A stretch of 64,000 nt of DNA from Halorussus salilacus (GCF_024138125.1 NZ_CP099993.1:2418001-2482000); one strand, 5' to 3'; positions 32,306 to 40,940 are shown, numbered from the stretch's first letter. The notes: generated by a model not told the origin, from the letters alone. Translations and numbers: made by a program.

Positions 32306-34429
32306 TCAGAGCTTCTCGGCGGCGCGCGCCTGCTCGGAGCGACGCCGTGCCTGGTCGAGTCGGCGGTCGGTCGCCCGTGACAGTCCGTCCGGGAGGTCCC
32401 CCTCGGCCTCGGCCAATCGCTCGGCGACGCCTTCGAGTCGGGTTTCGACCGCGCCGAGCGCCTCGTCAGCGCGTCCTCGGTCGTCGGACTCGGCGCGCTC
32501 GGCGGCCCGCCGTGCGGCGTCCGAAACGGCGGCCAGCGCCCGTTCGAGCCCGCGAACGGCGTTCTCGGAACCGCCGCCCTGCTGGCCGTTCCCGTCGTCG
32601 TCATCGTCGTCGGGCGCCGCCGCGGCGACCTCGCTCCGCGTCTCCTCGGCGATGTCGGCGAGGAACGTCGCCAGAGAGGACTTGCCCGTCCGCGGCTCGT
32701 CGATGCGAACCGCCGACTCATCGGCGGGATTGACACGGAACGCGCCCACTTCGTCGTCGGTGTCTCGGACCTCGGTCGTGTACGCGCCGCCGCGGTGGAC
32801 GTAGACGGCGTCGGGGCCCGACAACGGTGCGTCGTACAGCCGCCCCGCGAAATCGTCCTCGACGGCGAGGTCGCTGAGGTCGCGGTCGGTTTCGCGCGGG
32901 TCGACCTCGAGCCTCGTCGCGTTCTCGCGGGCGACGAGCGGTATCTCGCCGTCGACGCCAGCCACGGTCGGGGCGTCGTCCGTCCCGACGGAGACGGCCT
33001 CGCTGTGCGGGGCGACGCCAGCGCCGTTGACCGTCAGGCGGTGGTCGCCCTCCGGAACGTCGTCGACGACCGCGACGCCGCCGAACGTCGGGACCGATTC
33101 CGGTTCGCTCTCCAGCATCGCGACCGCCTCGACCGACGACTGTTCGGTCGTCAGCCCCTCGTCCTCGGGGGCCTCGTCGGCGGTGACCGCTTCGGTGACC
33201 GTCGCGAACACGCGGTTTATCGGAGCGGCCTCACCAACCGCGTCGTAGCGGTCGGCCAGCGCCTCGCGGTGGTTCGGGTCGGAGATGTCGGCGGCGGGGT
33301 CGTCGTAGCGCGGTTGGTCCCACGGCGCACCCGTCGTCGTGATGTGGCCCGCCATGGCGTCCTCGGCGAAGTCGGGTACCGAGAACTCGAAGCTGAGTTG
33401 GGGACCCGTGAAGTCCTCGATGTGTTCGAGTTCGCTCGCGGGGACGAGCTCGTACTCCACGTCGGCCTCCGCTTCGCCCCGCCGGGCGTGCTGGAAGACC
33501 AGCCCGGTCTCGCGTTCCGGCAGGTCGGTCGGCGGCGAGGTGAGCGCGTCGAACGACCGGACGGTCAGGTCGCCGTCGATGAGGTCCGACCGCTCGACCG
33601 ACGGGAGCCGCTCGTGGTCGTACAGCGGCGCGCCGTCGAGCTCCGGGACGACGAAGGGCAGTCGCGACCCCTCGTCCCGGGGGAGGCCGTACGCGATGGG
33701 AATCTCCGCGAGGTCCTCGACGCCGTCGATGGCACTGTTGGTGATGTCGGGCAGCACGTCGTCCAACTGCAGTCGCTGGAACGCGTCCCGTTCGTCGTTG
33801 AGCGACAGCGCGCTCGAATGGGAGCCGAGTTCCGAGAGGATTCGCGGAACCATCTCCGGGTCCGGGTCGAGGAACTCGTTGTTCGGCACCTTCCGGGAGT
33901 GCGAGCTGGCGACGTAGAGTTGGGGCTCGCCCGCCGCGGTGGTGCCGGACCCCGTCGAATCGCGCTCCTCGATATCGACGAACACATGAAGCACCTCCCA
34001 GTCGTGCCAGTGGAAGTTCGTCGTGAACTGGTCGAACGCGGAGTAGTACCAGTACTGGACGACGGCCAACGACGAGTCCTCGTATCGGACCCCGCGATAG
34101 AACACCGTCGGGTCCGGCGGCGTCTCCGCGTCGCCGTAGCGTTCCGTGTAGCCGTCGAGCGCGTCGAACCCGTCGACGACGGTCTCGCCGCCCGCGTCGG
34201 TCTCGTAGGGACGCGGGTCGGTCGGGAACCACCGTTCTTCCTCGTCGAAGTACAGCGTCGGAGCGAACGCCACGGCCAGGTCGCGAACCGTCTCGTCATC
34301 GAGTTCCGTGGTCGGTTCGTCCTCGTCGGCCTGGAAGAGCGAACAGCCCGCCAGCGACGCGGCTCCGCCACCGGCCAGCGCGCCGAGGACCGTCCGGCGG
34401 TTCACCGCCGGACGGTCGTCACCCGGCAC
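32306..34429 (-). CDS. Tat lipoprotein with Vps62/NPP1-like HDWE domain and coiled-coil tail
   Basis: A 707-residue exported lipoprotein. The N-terminus NRRTVLGALAGGGAASLAGC is a Tat signal plus lipobox. Residues about 50-190 resemble Vps62/NPP1 proteins: FAPTLYFDEEERWFPTDPRPYE, YWYYSAFDQFTTNFHWHDWE and LYVASSHSRKVPNNEF. NPP1 toxins of microbes carry a GHRHDWE heptapeptide; here HWHDWE is similar. A middle region has beta-rich repeats (about 420-560). The C-terminal 130 residues are Ala/Arg/Glu-rich coiled coil after a poly-Asp linker. The function is unknown: a surface protein or perhaps a hydrolytic or lytic effector. Confidence 0.75.
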   Translation of the reverse strand: MPGDDRPAVNRRTVLGALAGGGAASLAGCSLFQADEDEPTTELDDETVRDLAVAFAPTLYFDEEERWFPTDPRPYETDAGGETVVDGFDALDGYTERYGDAETPPDPTVFYRGVRYEDSSLAVVQYWYYSAFDQFTTNFHWHDWEVLHVFVDIEERDSTGSGTTAAGEPQLYVASSHSRKVPNNEFLDPDPEMVPRILSELGSHSSALSLNDERDAFQRLQLDDVLPDITNSAIDGVEDLAEIPIAYGLPRDEGSRLPFVVPELDGAPLYDHERLPSVERSDLIDGDLTVRSFDALTSPPTDLPERETGLVFQHARRGEAEADVEYELVPASELEHIEDFTGPQLSFEFSVPDFAEDAMAGHITTTGAPWDQPRYDDPAADISDPNHREALADRYDAVGEAAPINRVFATVTEAVTADEAPEDEGLTTEQSSVEAVAMLESEPESVPTFGGVAVVDDVPEGDHRLTVNGAGVAPHSEAVSVGTDDAPTVAGVDGEIPLVARENATRLEVDPRETDRDLSDLAVEDDFAGRLYDAPLSGPDAVYVHRGGAYTTEVRDTDDEVGAFRVNPADESAVRIDEPRTGKSSLATFLADIAEETRSEVAAAAPDDDDDDGNGQQGGGSENAVRGLERALAAVSDAARRAAERAESDDRGRADEALGAVETRLEGVAERLAEAEGDLPDGLSRATDRRLDQARRRSEQARAAEKL

Positions 34430-34606
34430 GAGACCACCGACCGTCGGCCGGTCCGTCGAGCGGGGCCGTCTTCCGTTGGTCCGGTGACCGACCCGGTGCC
34501 GTCGCGAGACCCTGCTCCGAGTTCATACCCACGGCTGTCACCGACGGAAGATAGGTCTTTTGGAGCGTGAAAGCGGCGGATGTGCGTTCCGTGGCGCGCG
34601 ACCGGG

Positions 34607-35020
34607 TCACCCCAGCTTCTCGTCCAGAATCAACCTCGTCTTCGTGTTCACGACTTCCTCTAGTTCTCGGGCGCGCGTGATGAGTTCGTTGACGCTCTGG
34701 GTGTCGGCGGCGTCGACCACGAGCACGATGTCCTCCTCGCCCGATACCTGCCAGACGAAGTCCACTTGTCCCCAGTCGGCGACCTTCTCGCCGAGGTCGG
34801 AGGTGTTCACGTCCACCGCCACGTCGAGTTCGATCATCGCCTTCACGTTGCCGGTCCGGGTCGAGACGGTGAACCGCTCGATGACCCCCTCGTCGGTCAT
34901 GCGCTCGACGCGGTTGCGCACCGTCCCCTCGGAGGTCGAGACCTCCTCGGCGATCTCGGTGTAGGGCTTTCGGGCGTCTCGTCGCAAAATGGTCAGTATC
35001 TGGCGGTCGAGTTCGTCCAT
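34607..35020 (-). CDS. Lrp/AsnC-family transcription regulator
   Basis: A 137-residue regulator. N-terminal HTH: MDELDRQILTILRRDARKPYTEIAEEVSTSEGTVRNRVERM, with the recognition helix at about 30-44. The C-terminal RAM/ligand-binding domain follows (VKAMIELDVAVDVNTSDLGEKV, EEDIVLVVDAADTQSVNELI). It is divergent from carA, and a perfect 19-bp palindrome lies between them (35055-35073), so it very likely regulates carA and itself. Possible effectors are amino acids such as glutamine or arginine, by analogy only. Confidence 0.92.
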   Translation of the reverse strand: MDELDRQILTILRRDARKPYTEIAEEVSTSEGTVRNRVERMTDEGVIERFTVSTRTGNVKAMIELDVAVDVNTSDLGEKVADWGQVDFVWQVSGEEDIVLVVDAADTQSVNELITRARELEEVVNTKTRLILDEKLG

Positions 35021-35054
35021 CGAGATGCGTGAGTAGATGGGGGGACCACTTGAT

Positions 35055-35111
35055 GATTACGAAATTCGTAATCTCGCTACGAAAGCAAGGTTTATCACCC
35101 GTGGTTTCGTA
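35055..35111. promoter_or_regulatory. lrp-carA operator region with perfect 19-bp palindrome and flanking dyad
   Basis: GATTACGAAATTCGTAATC (35055-35073) is an exact palindrome around its central A. A second dyad, TACGAAA (35078-35084) and TTTCGTA (35105-35111), flanks the carA TATA-like TTTATC (35091-35096), so a bound dimer could cover the promoter. Both dyads share the TACGAAA half-site, which suggests cooperative binding of one factor, most simply the adjacent Lrp protein. ATG 35123 lies about 29 nt after the TATA box. Confidence 0.75.
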
Positions 35112-35122
35112 TGAATCTCGTA

Positions 35123-36196
35123 ATGTCGGACGCATACGTCGCGCTGGAGGGTGGCAGCGTCGTGGAGGCGCGCTGTCGCGCTCCGGGCACGTCCCGCGGG
35201 GAACTGGTATTCACGACGGCCTACACCGGATACGAGGAGAGCCTGACCGACCCCTCCTACGAGGAGCAGATTCTCACGTTCTCGTACCCGCTCATCGGGA
35301 ACTACGGCGTCCGAGAGGAGCGATTCGAGAGCGACCGCGTCCACCCCCGCGCCGTCGTCGCGCGCGAACTCACCGACGACGTGGCCGAGTGGCTCGAATC
35401 CGAGGGTGTCCCGGCGGTCGACCGTCTCGACACCCGCGACCTCGTGGGCCAGATTCGGGACGGCGGCGCGATGAAGTGCGGTATCGCGGCCGGACCCGAC
35501 GCCACCCCCGAGGACGCGACGGCCGCGCTCGCCGACTGTCCGGGCATGAGCGACCACGAGGACATCGGCGCGCAGGTCAGCGTCGCGCGCACGAAGACCT
35601 ACTCGGGCGACGGGACGACCGACACCGAGGTCGCCCTGCTCGACTGCGGCGCGAAGGGAAGCATCGTCGACTCCCTGCTCGAACGCGGTGCGACCGTCCA
35701 CGTCCTCCCCTACGATACCCCGCCCGGGGAAGTCGCCGACCTCGACCCCGACGTGCTGTTCGTCTCGAACGGGCCGGGCGACCCCGCGAACTTCGAATCG
35801 GCGCGGGCGCTGGTCGACGAGTTCGTCGGCGAGGTCCCGCTCGCGGGCATCTGTCTGGGCCAGCAGGTCATCGCCCGCGCGCTCGGCGGGTCGACCGAGA
35901 AGATGGACTTCGGCCACCGCGGCGTCAATCAGCCTGTCCGGGACCTCCGGACTGACAGGGTCGTGATGACCACCCAGAACCACGGCTACACGGTCGCCGA
36001 CCCCGGCGACCTCGACGTGACGCAGGTCAACGTCAACGACGACACCCCCGAGGGGCTCGAAAGCGACGACCTCCAGGTGCTGACCCGCCAGTACCACCCC
36101 GAGGCGAACCCCGGCCCGAACGACACGCTGGGCTTCTTCGACGACGTGCTGGCGATGGCGGGCGAGGAGCGTCGAACGCCCGTCGCCGCCGACTGA
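35123..36196 (+). CDS. carA: Carbamoyl-phosphate synthase small (glutaminase) subunit
   Basis: A 357-residue class I glutamine amidotransferase subunit that releases ammonia from glutamine for carbamoyl phosphate, used in pyrimidine and arginine synthesis. The N-terminal CPS domain reads GELVFTTAYTGYEESLTDPSYEEQILTFSYPLIGNYG. The GATase domain has AGICLGQQVIARALGG with the nucleophilic Cys, TQNHGYTV, and QYHPEANPGPNDT with the catalytic His and Glu. The start at 35123 (MSDAYVALEGG) agrees with a leaderless transcript from the TATA at 35091. An in-frame ATG lies 12 nt upstream. The large subunit gene carB is not in the window. Confidence 0.95.
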   Translation: MSDAYVALEGGSVVEARCRAPGTSRGELVFTTAYTGYEESLTDPSYEEQILTFSYPLIGNYGVREERFESDRVHPRAVVARELTDDVAEWLESEGVPAVDRLDTRDLVGQIRDGGAMKCGIAAGPDATPEDATAALADCPGMSDHEDIGAQVSVARTKTYSGDGTTDTEVALLDCGAKGSIVDSLLERGATVHVLPYDTPPGEVADLDPDVLFVSNGPGDPANFESARALVDEFVGEVPLAGICLGQQVIARALGGSTEKMDFGHRGVNQPVRDLRTDRVVMTTQNHGYTVADPGDLDVTQVNVNDDTPEGLESDDLQVLTRQYHPEANPGPNDTLGFFDDVLAMAGEERRTPVAAD

Positions 36197-36276
36197 CCGA
36201 GTATAATCGCATCCCCGTCGTTCTCTCCTCGTCCCCGCTGAACGAGTAAAGATATTTCTCTCTCCTTGGGAAAGAA

Positions 36277-36285
36277 TTTTAAATA
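36277..36285 (+). promoter_or_regulatory. TATA-like element of the peptidoglycan-amidase-like gene
   Basis: TTTTAAATA lies 20-28 nt before ATG 36305, predicting a leaderless transcript and supporting that start. Confidence 0.55.
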
Positions 36286-36304
36286 CATCCCACATACAAA
36301 ATAT

Positions 36305-37396
36305 ATGGAGAAATCAAGGCGAAACTTTGTCAAGCTGGCGGGCGGAGCAATCGGCTCGGCCGCCGTACTCGGCAGTGCATCGACCGCGAGCGCACAGGAG
36401 AGCGTCGCCGACGTGTACCGGTCGGCCGACCCGAGCAACTATACCGACGCCAACCGCACGTCCTCGGACGTGCGCTGGATCGTCATCCACACCATCGAAG
36501 GCTCGTACGAGGACGGCTACACATGGTTCGAGAACCCCGACGCCAACGTGAGTTCCCACTTCGTCATCGGTAACGAGCCCGGCCAGATCATGCAGATGGT
36601 CGACATCGAGGACATCGCGTGGACCAACGGCGGCGACGGCTCGTACAACGACACCGGCGTCAACTTCGAACTCGAAGGCTACGCCAACTCCACCGACTTC
36701 AACGACAACATCTACGAGCAGACCGCCGAGGCGGTCGCACACATCTGCGAGAAGTACGGCGTACCCAAGCGCCACCCGACGTTCGACCTCGCGCCCTGCG
36801 ACCCCTACGACGGGGAGGGCGGCGTCATCGGCCACAACCAGATTCCGAACGCCGACTGCACGGGCGTCACCGACGGGAAGGTCGACCCCGGCGACACGTT
36901 CGACTGGAACTACCTCATGGACCTCGTCGACGGCGAGGTCGACGACGGCGACGGCGGCGACGACGGAGACGACGGCGGGAACGGGGGCACCGCTGGCTGG
37001 CCCACCTACTCGTCCGGCGACGAGAACCGCGACGTGTACACCGTCCAGTACCTCCTCGAAGCCAACGGCTATCCGATGGAGTACCACGACGGCATCTACG
37101 GCAACGAGGTCGAGACCACCGTCGAGAGCTTCCAGTCCGACACCGGCCTCACCGTCGACGGCGTGGTCGGCCCGAACACATGGGACGAACTCGTCGTCAC
37201 CGCGAGCGACGGCGACGAGAATCAGGCCGTGCGCGCGGCCCAGGACAACCTCCGGTACAAGCACGGGTACGACATCGCGGTCGACGGCGGCTTCGGTCCC
37301 GGGACCGAAGACGCCGTCGAGTCGTTCCAGAGCGCGAGCGGAATCCTCGTCGACGGCATCGTCGGCCCGCAGACGTGGGAGTACCTCGTGGGGTGA
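36305..37396 (+). CDS. Tat-exported N-acetylmuramoyl-L-alanine amidase-like protein with two PG-binding domains
   Basis: A 363-residue secreted protein. MEKSRRNFVKLAGGAIGSAA is a Tat signal ending about residue 30 (TASA). An Amidase_2/PGRP domain (about 35-205) has VIHTIEGS (zinc His), SSHFVIGNEPGQIMQMVDIEDIAWT, ELEGYA and IGHNQIPNADCTGVTDGKVDPG with further zinc-ligand candidates. After an Asp/Gly linker come two peptidoglycan-binding repeats (about 237-300 and 301-363), each with VDGxxGPxTW-like motifs. Haloarchaea lack murein, so the target is probably bacterial walls, which suggests an antibacterial or scavenging enzyme. Confidence 0.88.
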   Translation: MEKSRRNFVKLAGGAIGSAAVLGSASTASAQESVADVYRSADPSNYTDANRTSSDVRWIVIHTIEGSYEDGYTWFENPDANVSSHFVIGNEPGQIMQMVDIEDIAWTNGGDGSYNDTGVNFELEGYANSTDFNDNIYEQTAEAVAHICEKYGVPKRHPTFDLAPCDPYDGEGGVIGHNQIPNADCTGVTDGKVDPGDTFDWNYLMDLVDGEVDDGDGGDDGDDGGNGGTAGWPTYSSGDENRDVYTVQYLLEANGYPMEYHDGIYGNEVETTVESFQSDTGLTVDGVVGPNTWDELVVTASDGDENQAVRAAQDNLRYKHGYDIAVDGGFGPGTEDAVESFQSASGILVDGIVGPQTWEYLVG

Positions 37397-37546
37397 GGGT
37401 CACACGCGGGGGCTCGTAGTTCGTCCCTCGTCGGCTATCGGGCCAAGAGCCAGTGGACGACTACTCCGAAGGACCTCGCTTCGAGAACGACCCTCGACGA
37501 GAGCCCCTCGCGGGGACCGTCTCGCGGTCGGGACGGTACCCGACGC

Positions 37547-38431
37547 TCACATTCCGCCGCCGTCGTAATCGTCGTACTGGACCGTAATCTCGTGGGACAG
37601 CGTCTCGAACATGCTGCCGTTGGCCCCGTCGATGCGGTCGGCGTCGAGGAACCCTTCCACGGTGAACTCGCCGTTGGCGTCCTCGTCCATGTGGACCGGG
37701 AGCGAATTGTAGTGAGCGACGCCGACGGCGTAGGTGTCGGTCGGATACTGCCATGTGTAGTTTTCGCCCTCCGGCGCTTCGTCGGTGCCGAGCAGTAGCG
37801 AGGCGACGCCGAGCGCGAGACTCGCGACGCTCACGTACGGTCCCGCCGCGGCCAGCACCGGCATGCTCGACTTCGAGAGGATGTACCCCGTGAGTCCCGC
37901 CAGCGTCGAAACCGAGTCGGCGTCGCCAGCCTCCTCTTTGGCCTCCTCGTCGACCTTCGAAACGTCGTCGAGTTCGCTTTCGGTGAGGTCGTAGTCGGGG
38001 TCGTCGAGCACTTCGCTCTCGGTCTTCGGTCGTCCGGCGTGGACCACGTCGGTGTCGATACGGTCGATGCCCGACGTCGAGCCGTTGTCCCCGCTCTTGA
38101 CGTTGAAACCGAACTGATAGAGCGCGGGCTTGTGTTCCCCGATCTCGGTCTCGCGGTAGGTGGCGACGCTGACCGTCGTGATGTCGAAGTAGCGGTAGTG
38201 AACGCCGCTCTCGGTGTCCGACCCCACGTACTCGGCCGCGACGTGCTGGGAGAGGTCCATCATATCGCCCCCGATTCGCTCTACGTTCTCCGAATCGTGG
38301 CCGTACCACCGGTCACCGACAATCGTGTACGAATCGGCGCTTGCACCGCCGGTCGCGAGATATCCGCCGAGTCCGAGCGCACCCATCGTTCGAATCGCGT
38401 CGCGTCTGGTCGCAGTTGGCTTTTTTACCAT
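37547..38431 (-). CDS. Tat-exported orphan protein with internal hydrophobic segment
   Basis: A 294-residue protein. ATRRDAIRTMGALGLGGYLA is a Tat signal without a lipobox Cys. The mature part starts near ADSYTIVGDRWYGHDSE and is soluble and Asp/Ser-rich. A Gly/Ala-rich hydrophobic stretch (VLAAAGPYVSVASLALGVAS, about residues 192-217) could insert in a membrane. The end is ITVQYDDYDGGG. No cysteine or catalytic motif stands out and I do not recognise the family. It is convergent with the amidase-like gene 150 nt away. The upstream region is AT-rich. Confidence 0.7.
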   Translation of the reverse strand: MVKKPTATRRDAIRTMGALGLGGYLATGGASADSYTIVGDRWYGHDSENVERIGGDMMDLSQHVAAEYVGSDTESGVHYRYFDITTVSVATYRETEIGEHKPALYQFGFNVKSGDNGSTSGIDRIDTDVVHAGRPKTESEVLDDPDYDLTESELDDVSKVDEEAKEEAGDADSVSTLAGLTGYILSKSSMPVLAAAGPYVSVASLALGVASLLLGTDEAPEGENYTWQYPTDTYAVGVAHYNSLPVHMDEDANGEFTVEGFLDADRIDGANGSMFETLSHEITVQYDDYDGGGM

Positions 38432-38625
38432 ACCACTCACCCGTATGAATAGCACACGGATAGTATTTTCTCAAGTACGAATTAGTAATAGATAATATAT
38501 TTTGCCCTATTAGTATCTCGGCGGCGAGCGTCGCGACCGCCGTCGTAGCGTCGGTTCGGGGTTCCCACGGCCGAACCGACTGCGAGCAGAAACTACTTAC
38601 CACGCCCGCGCCCGCCTAGGGCCGA

Positions 38626-39522
38626 ATGCTGGACGAGTTGCTCGGGCGCGCCGAACTCAAAGAGCGCATCGACGAACTCGAAGAGGAGAAGCGCCACCTC
38701 GAACGCCGCGCCGAGGCCGAGGAGGAACGGCGCGCTGAGGCCGCGACCGCCCGCCAGGAGGCCGAAGAGCGCGTCAATCGGCTGGAAGACCGCATCGCCG
38801 AACTGGAGGACCGGGTCGAGCGCCAGCAGGACGAGGACGCCGACCTCGACTTCCGGGGGGTCGAGACCGTCCGGGGCGACCGCCTCGCGGCCGTCCTCGA
38901 CCGACTCGGCTCCGTGGAGACCGAACCCGAGGCCGCGCTGACCGCGATGGTCGGCGCTGAGCAACGCGGCCTGCCCGATGCGGTCGAGACCGCCTTCGGC
39001 GACCACGCCGCGCTGGTCGAGCGCGCCCGACCCTGTCTGGCGGTGACCGACGACGAGGGCCTTGTGAGCGTCGCGCTCGCGCCCCCGGTCGCGCCCGACC
39101 CGTTCGTCGAGTGGGGGGCGGGCTTCCGACTCGACCGCGAGTGGTTCCTGCCGACGGGCGAGTTCGCGCTGGCGCTCGTCCGGTCGGACCTGTTCGCGCT
39201 CGGCACCTACGAGGGCCGCGAGCGCCTCGATTTCGAGGGGTTCGAGAGCGACGTGAAGGGCGACCACTCGAAGGGCGGGTTCTCGCAGGGCCGGTTCGAG
39301 CGCCGCCGGGACGCCCAGATAGACGAGCACGTCGAGAAGTGCGAGGACGCGCTCGCGGCGGTGGACGCCGACCGCGTGTTCGTCGTGGGCGAGCGGACCT
39401 TGTTGGGCGAGTTCGACGAGCGGGCGACCGCGACCGCGGCGGTCGACGCGACGGGGAAGCCCGAGGAGGCACTCGGCGACGCGTTCCGGGAGTTCTGGAC
39501 CACGCGGCTGTATCGGATTTGA
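38626..39522 (+). CDS. Vms1/Ankzf1-family peptidyl-tRNA hydrolase-like protein
   Basis: A 298-residue protein. The N-terminal 75 residues are a charged coiled coil (ELKERIDELEEEKRHLERRAE). The remainder resembles the eRF1-like VLRF1 domain of Vms1/ANKZF1: FRLDREWFLPTGEFALALVRSDLFALGTYEG, then HSKGGFSQGRFERRRDAQI, which contains the Gln-bearing loop equivalent to the catalytic GGQ/GSQ region. Eukaryotic relatives release nascent chains from stalled 60S subunits, so a ribosome-rescue role is likely. It starts at ATG 38626. Confidence 0.82.
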   Translation: MLDELLGRAELKERIDELEEEKRHLERRAEAEEERRAEAATARQEAEERVNRLEDRIAELEDRVERQQDEDADLDFRGVETVRGDRLAAVLDRLGSVETEPEAALTAMVGAEQRGLPDAVETAFGDHAALVERARPCLAVTDDEGLVSVALAPPVAPDPFVEWGAGFRLDREWFLPTGEFALALVRSDLFALGTYEGRERLDFEGFESDVKGDHSKGGFSQGRFERRRDAQIDEHVEKCEDALAAVDADRVFVVGERTLLGEFDERATATAAVDATGKPEEALGDAFREFWTTRLYRI

Positions 39523-39556
39523 GCGGGCTTTCGAGTTCGCTTCGGTATCGGGCCGA

Positions 39557-39625
39557 GAGATGACCCGACCGAGAGCAATCGGCGTGTGAGCGAGATGACC
39601 CGACCGAGAGCAGTCGGCGTGTGAG
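39557..39625. repeat. 35-bp tandem repeat (two copies) beside element copy A
   Basis: Units at 39557-39591 and 39592-39625 are nearly identical (one internal A/G change and the last base). They lie 35 nt after the Vms1-like stop and run directly into the dispersed element copy A. Confidence 0.8.
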
Positions 39626-39629
39626 AAGT

Positions 39630-39767
39630 CGAGCGAAGCTAGCTACTGCCGTCACCTGTGAGGACCGCACCGCGACAGCACAGCACAGCACCGCACCGCG
39701 CCCCGTGCCTCCCCGCGTGCGTCTGCGCTCGCACTGCGAGCGCAGACGCGGCGCATCCCGTGGTTGG
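39630..39767. repeat. Dispersed intergenic hairpin element, copy A
   Basis: Order of blocks: GTCGAGCGAAGCTAGCTAC-type left end (from 39628), GAGGACCGCACC, a variable CACCGCGACAGC-type simple repeat, then GCGCCCCGTGCCTCCCCGCG. A 31-nt hairpin (39719-39749, 15-bp stem) and GGCGCATCCCGTGG complete it. The same architecture recurs at 40747-40932 and 48682-48833. It lies between convergent genes, about 70 nt 3' of the TrmB-type gene's stop. I see no coding capacity. It could be a MITE-like element or a structured 3'-UTR/terminator. Confidence 0.75.
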
Positions 39768-39836
39768 TCCAGATTCGGAAAATTGCGGTCGGTGAAAGAT
39801 GCACGAAACGGGACTGAAGGTCGACCGAGCGCGGAA

Positions 39837-40649
39837 TCACGACGGCCCGATGGAGAGCGGTTCGGCCTCCTCCCACCGGGGCGCGAACTCCTCGCGCACG
39901 TCGGCGGCGAACTCGGGGTCCTTGAGGTCGATCATGGCGAACGGTTCGCCGGGGTTCAGGGGGTTGGCGACCTCGATGCAGACCTCGGCGCTGTCGATGA
40001 GGTTGAAGGTGCCCCGGAGGCCGTCGGTGGTCCGGACCGCGAAGTCGGGGTGGTCGGCGAACGTCTCGGCGTAGCGCTCGCCCACGCTCGGCGGGAGGGT
40101 CTCGACGAGCGTCGGGGTCATCAGCATCGACACCTCGACCCCGCGGTCGAGCGCCGCCTCCAGGTGTTCGGCCACGAGGTCGCCGACCCGCCCGAGGTCG
40201 AACTGGGCCGACGACCGCCCGGCGACCAGCACGATTCGCTGGTCGGCCGCGTCGAGGCGCTCGACGAGCAGGTCGATGGTCTCCTCGGCCCCGACCGCCG
40301 CGGTCCAGAACTGCTCTTCGACCGGCCCGGCCGACTCCAGTTCGTCGGTGAGGTCGTCGACGATGCCCTCGTACTGGTCGGCCTGCTCCTCCAGCTCGGC
40401 GAGCTTGTCCTCCAGCAGCCGGTCGAGCGCGGTCTCGGGCTCGACCGCGACGTACTTCTTGGGGCGGCTCGCGCTCTGGGAACGCACCAGACTGTGGGTC
40501 TCCAGGCTCGATAGCACGTCGTAGATGCGACCCATCGGGACGTCACTCGCGCGTGACAACTCCTTCGCGGTTGTCGGCCCGGCGTCCAACAGCGCCCGAT
40601 ACGCCCGGGCCTCGTACTCGGACAGACCGAGGTCACGTAGACTCGCCAT
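39837..40649 (-). CDS. TrmB-family transcription regulator
   Basis: A 270-residue regulator. The N-terminal winged helix MASLRDLGLSEYEARAYRALLDAGPTTAKELSRASDVPMGRIYDVL is the classic TrmB start. It is followed by a coiled-coil linker (about 85-115) and a C-terminal effector-like domain (QFWTAAVGAEETIDLLVERLDAADQRIVLVAG, and FAMIDLKDP near the end). TrmB proteins often control sugar or central metabolism genes, but the domain here is the shorter, non-sugar-type form. A TATA-like TTTATG on the minus strand (40674-40679) supports the ATG at 40649. An element of the dispersed family lies on each side. Confidence 0.88.
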   Translation of the reverse strand: MASLRDLGLSEYEARAYRALLDAGPTTAKELSRASDVPMGRIYDVLSSLETHSLVRSQSASRPKKYVAVEPETALDRLLEDKLAELEEQADQYEGIVDDLTDELESAGPVEEQFWTAAVGAEETIDLLVERLDAADQRIVLVAGRSSAQFDLGRVGDLVAEHLEAALDRGVEVSMLMTPTLVETLPPSVGERYAETFADHPDFAVRTTDGLRGTFNLIDSAEVCIEVANPLNPGEPFAMIDLKDPEFAADVREEFAPRWEEAEPLSIGPS

Positions 40650-40672
40650 GTGCGGGGAATGACCCCCGCGAC

Positions 40673-40681
40673 ACATAAACT
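40673..40681 (-). promoter_or_regulatory. TATA-like element of the TrmB-type regulator gene
   Basis: On the minus strand GTTTATGTG is centred about 28 nt before ATG 40649, predicting a leaderless transcript. Confidence 0.55.
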
Positions 40682-40746
40682 CTCGGACGGTTTGTCAGTC
40701 TCTATTGGTGTTTGCAAGGGGGTTTCGAACGCCCCGAACGGAAGCG

Positions 40747-40932
40747 GTCGAGCGAAGCTAGCTACCGTCGGTCCCGGTGAGGACCGCACAGCACCCCACC
40801 GCGACCGCACCGCGCCCCCGTGGCTCCCCGCGTCTCGCCGAACGAAGTGAGGTGTGGTTCGTGGGAACGAAGCTCCCACGGCGTGCGTCTGCGCTCGTAG
40901 TGCGAGCGCAGACGCGGAATCCCGGGTAGTGG
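40747..40932. repeat. Dispersed intergenic hairpin element, copy B (with insertion)
   Basis: The left end GTCGAGCGAAGCTAGCTAC is identical to copy A, followed by GTGAGGACCGCAC and CCGCACCGCGCCCCCGTGGCTCCCCGCG. About 54 nt are then inserted, including their own hairpin CGTGGGA/TCCCACG (40860-40880). The standard 31-nt hairpin follows (40885-40915, 13-bp stem), then CGCGGAATCCCGGG. It ends about 9 nt before the stop of the DUF255-like gene on the minus strand, so it lies in that gene's 3' region. Confidence 0.75.
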
Positions 40933-40940
40933 GAACTCGA

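Noticed and set aside
39630-39767. Insertion sequence or transposase remnant in the dispersed element
   Set aside because: No transposase-like reading frame or clear terminal inverted repeats or target-site duplications are visible, so only a MITE-like origin remains possible.
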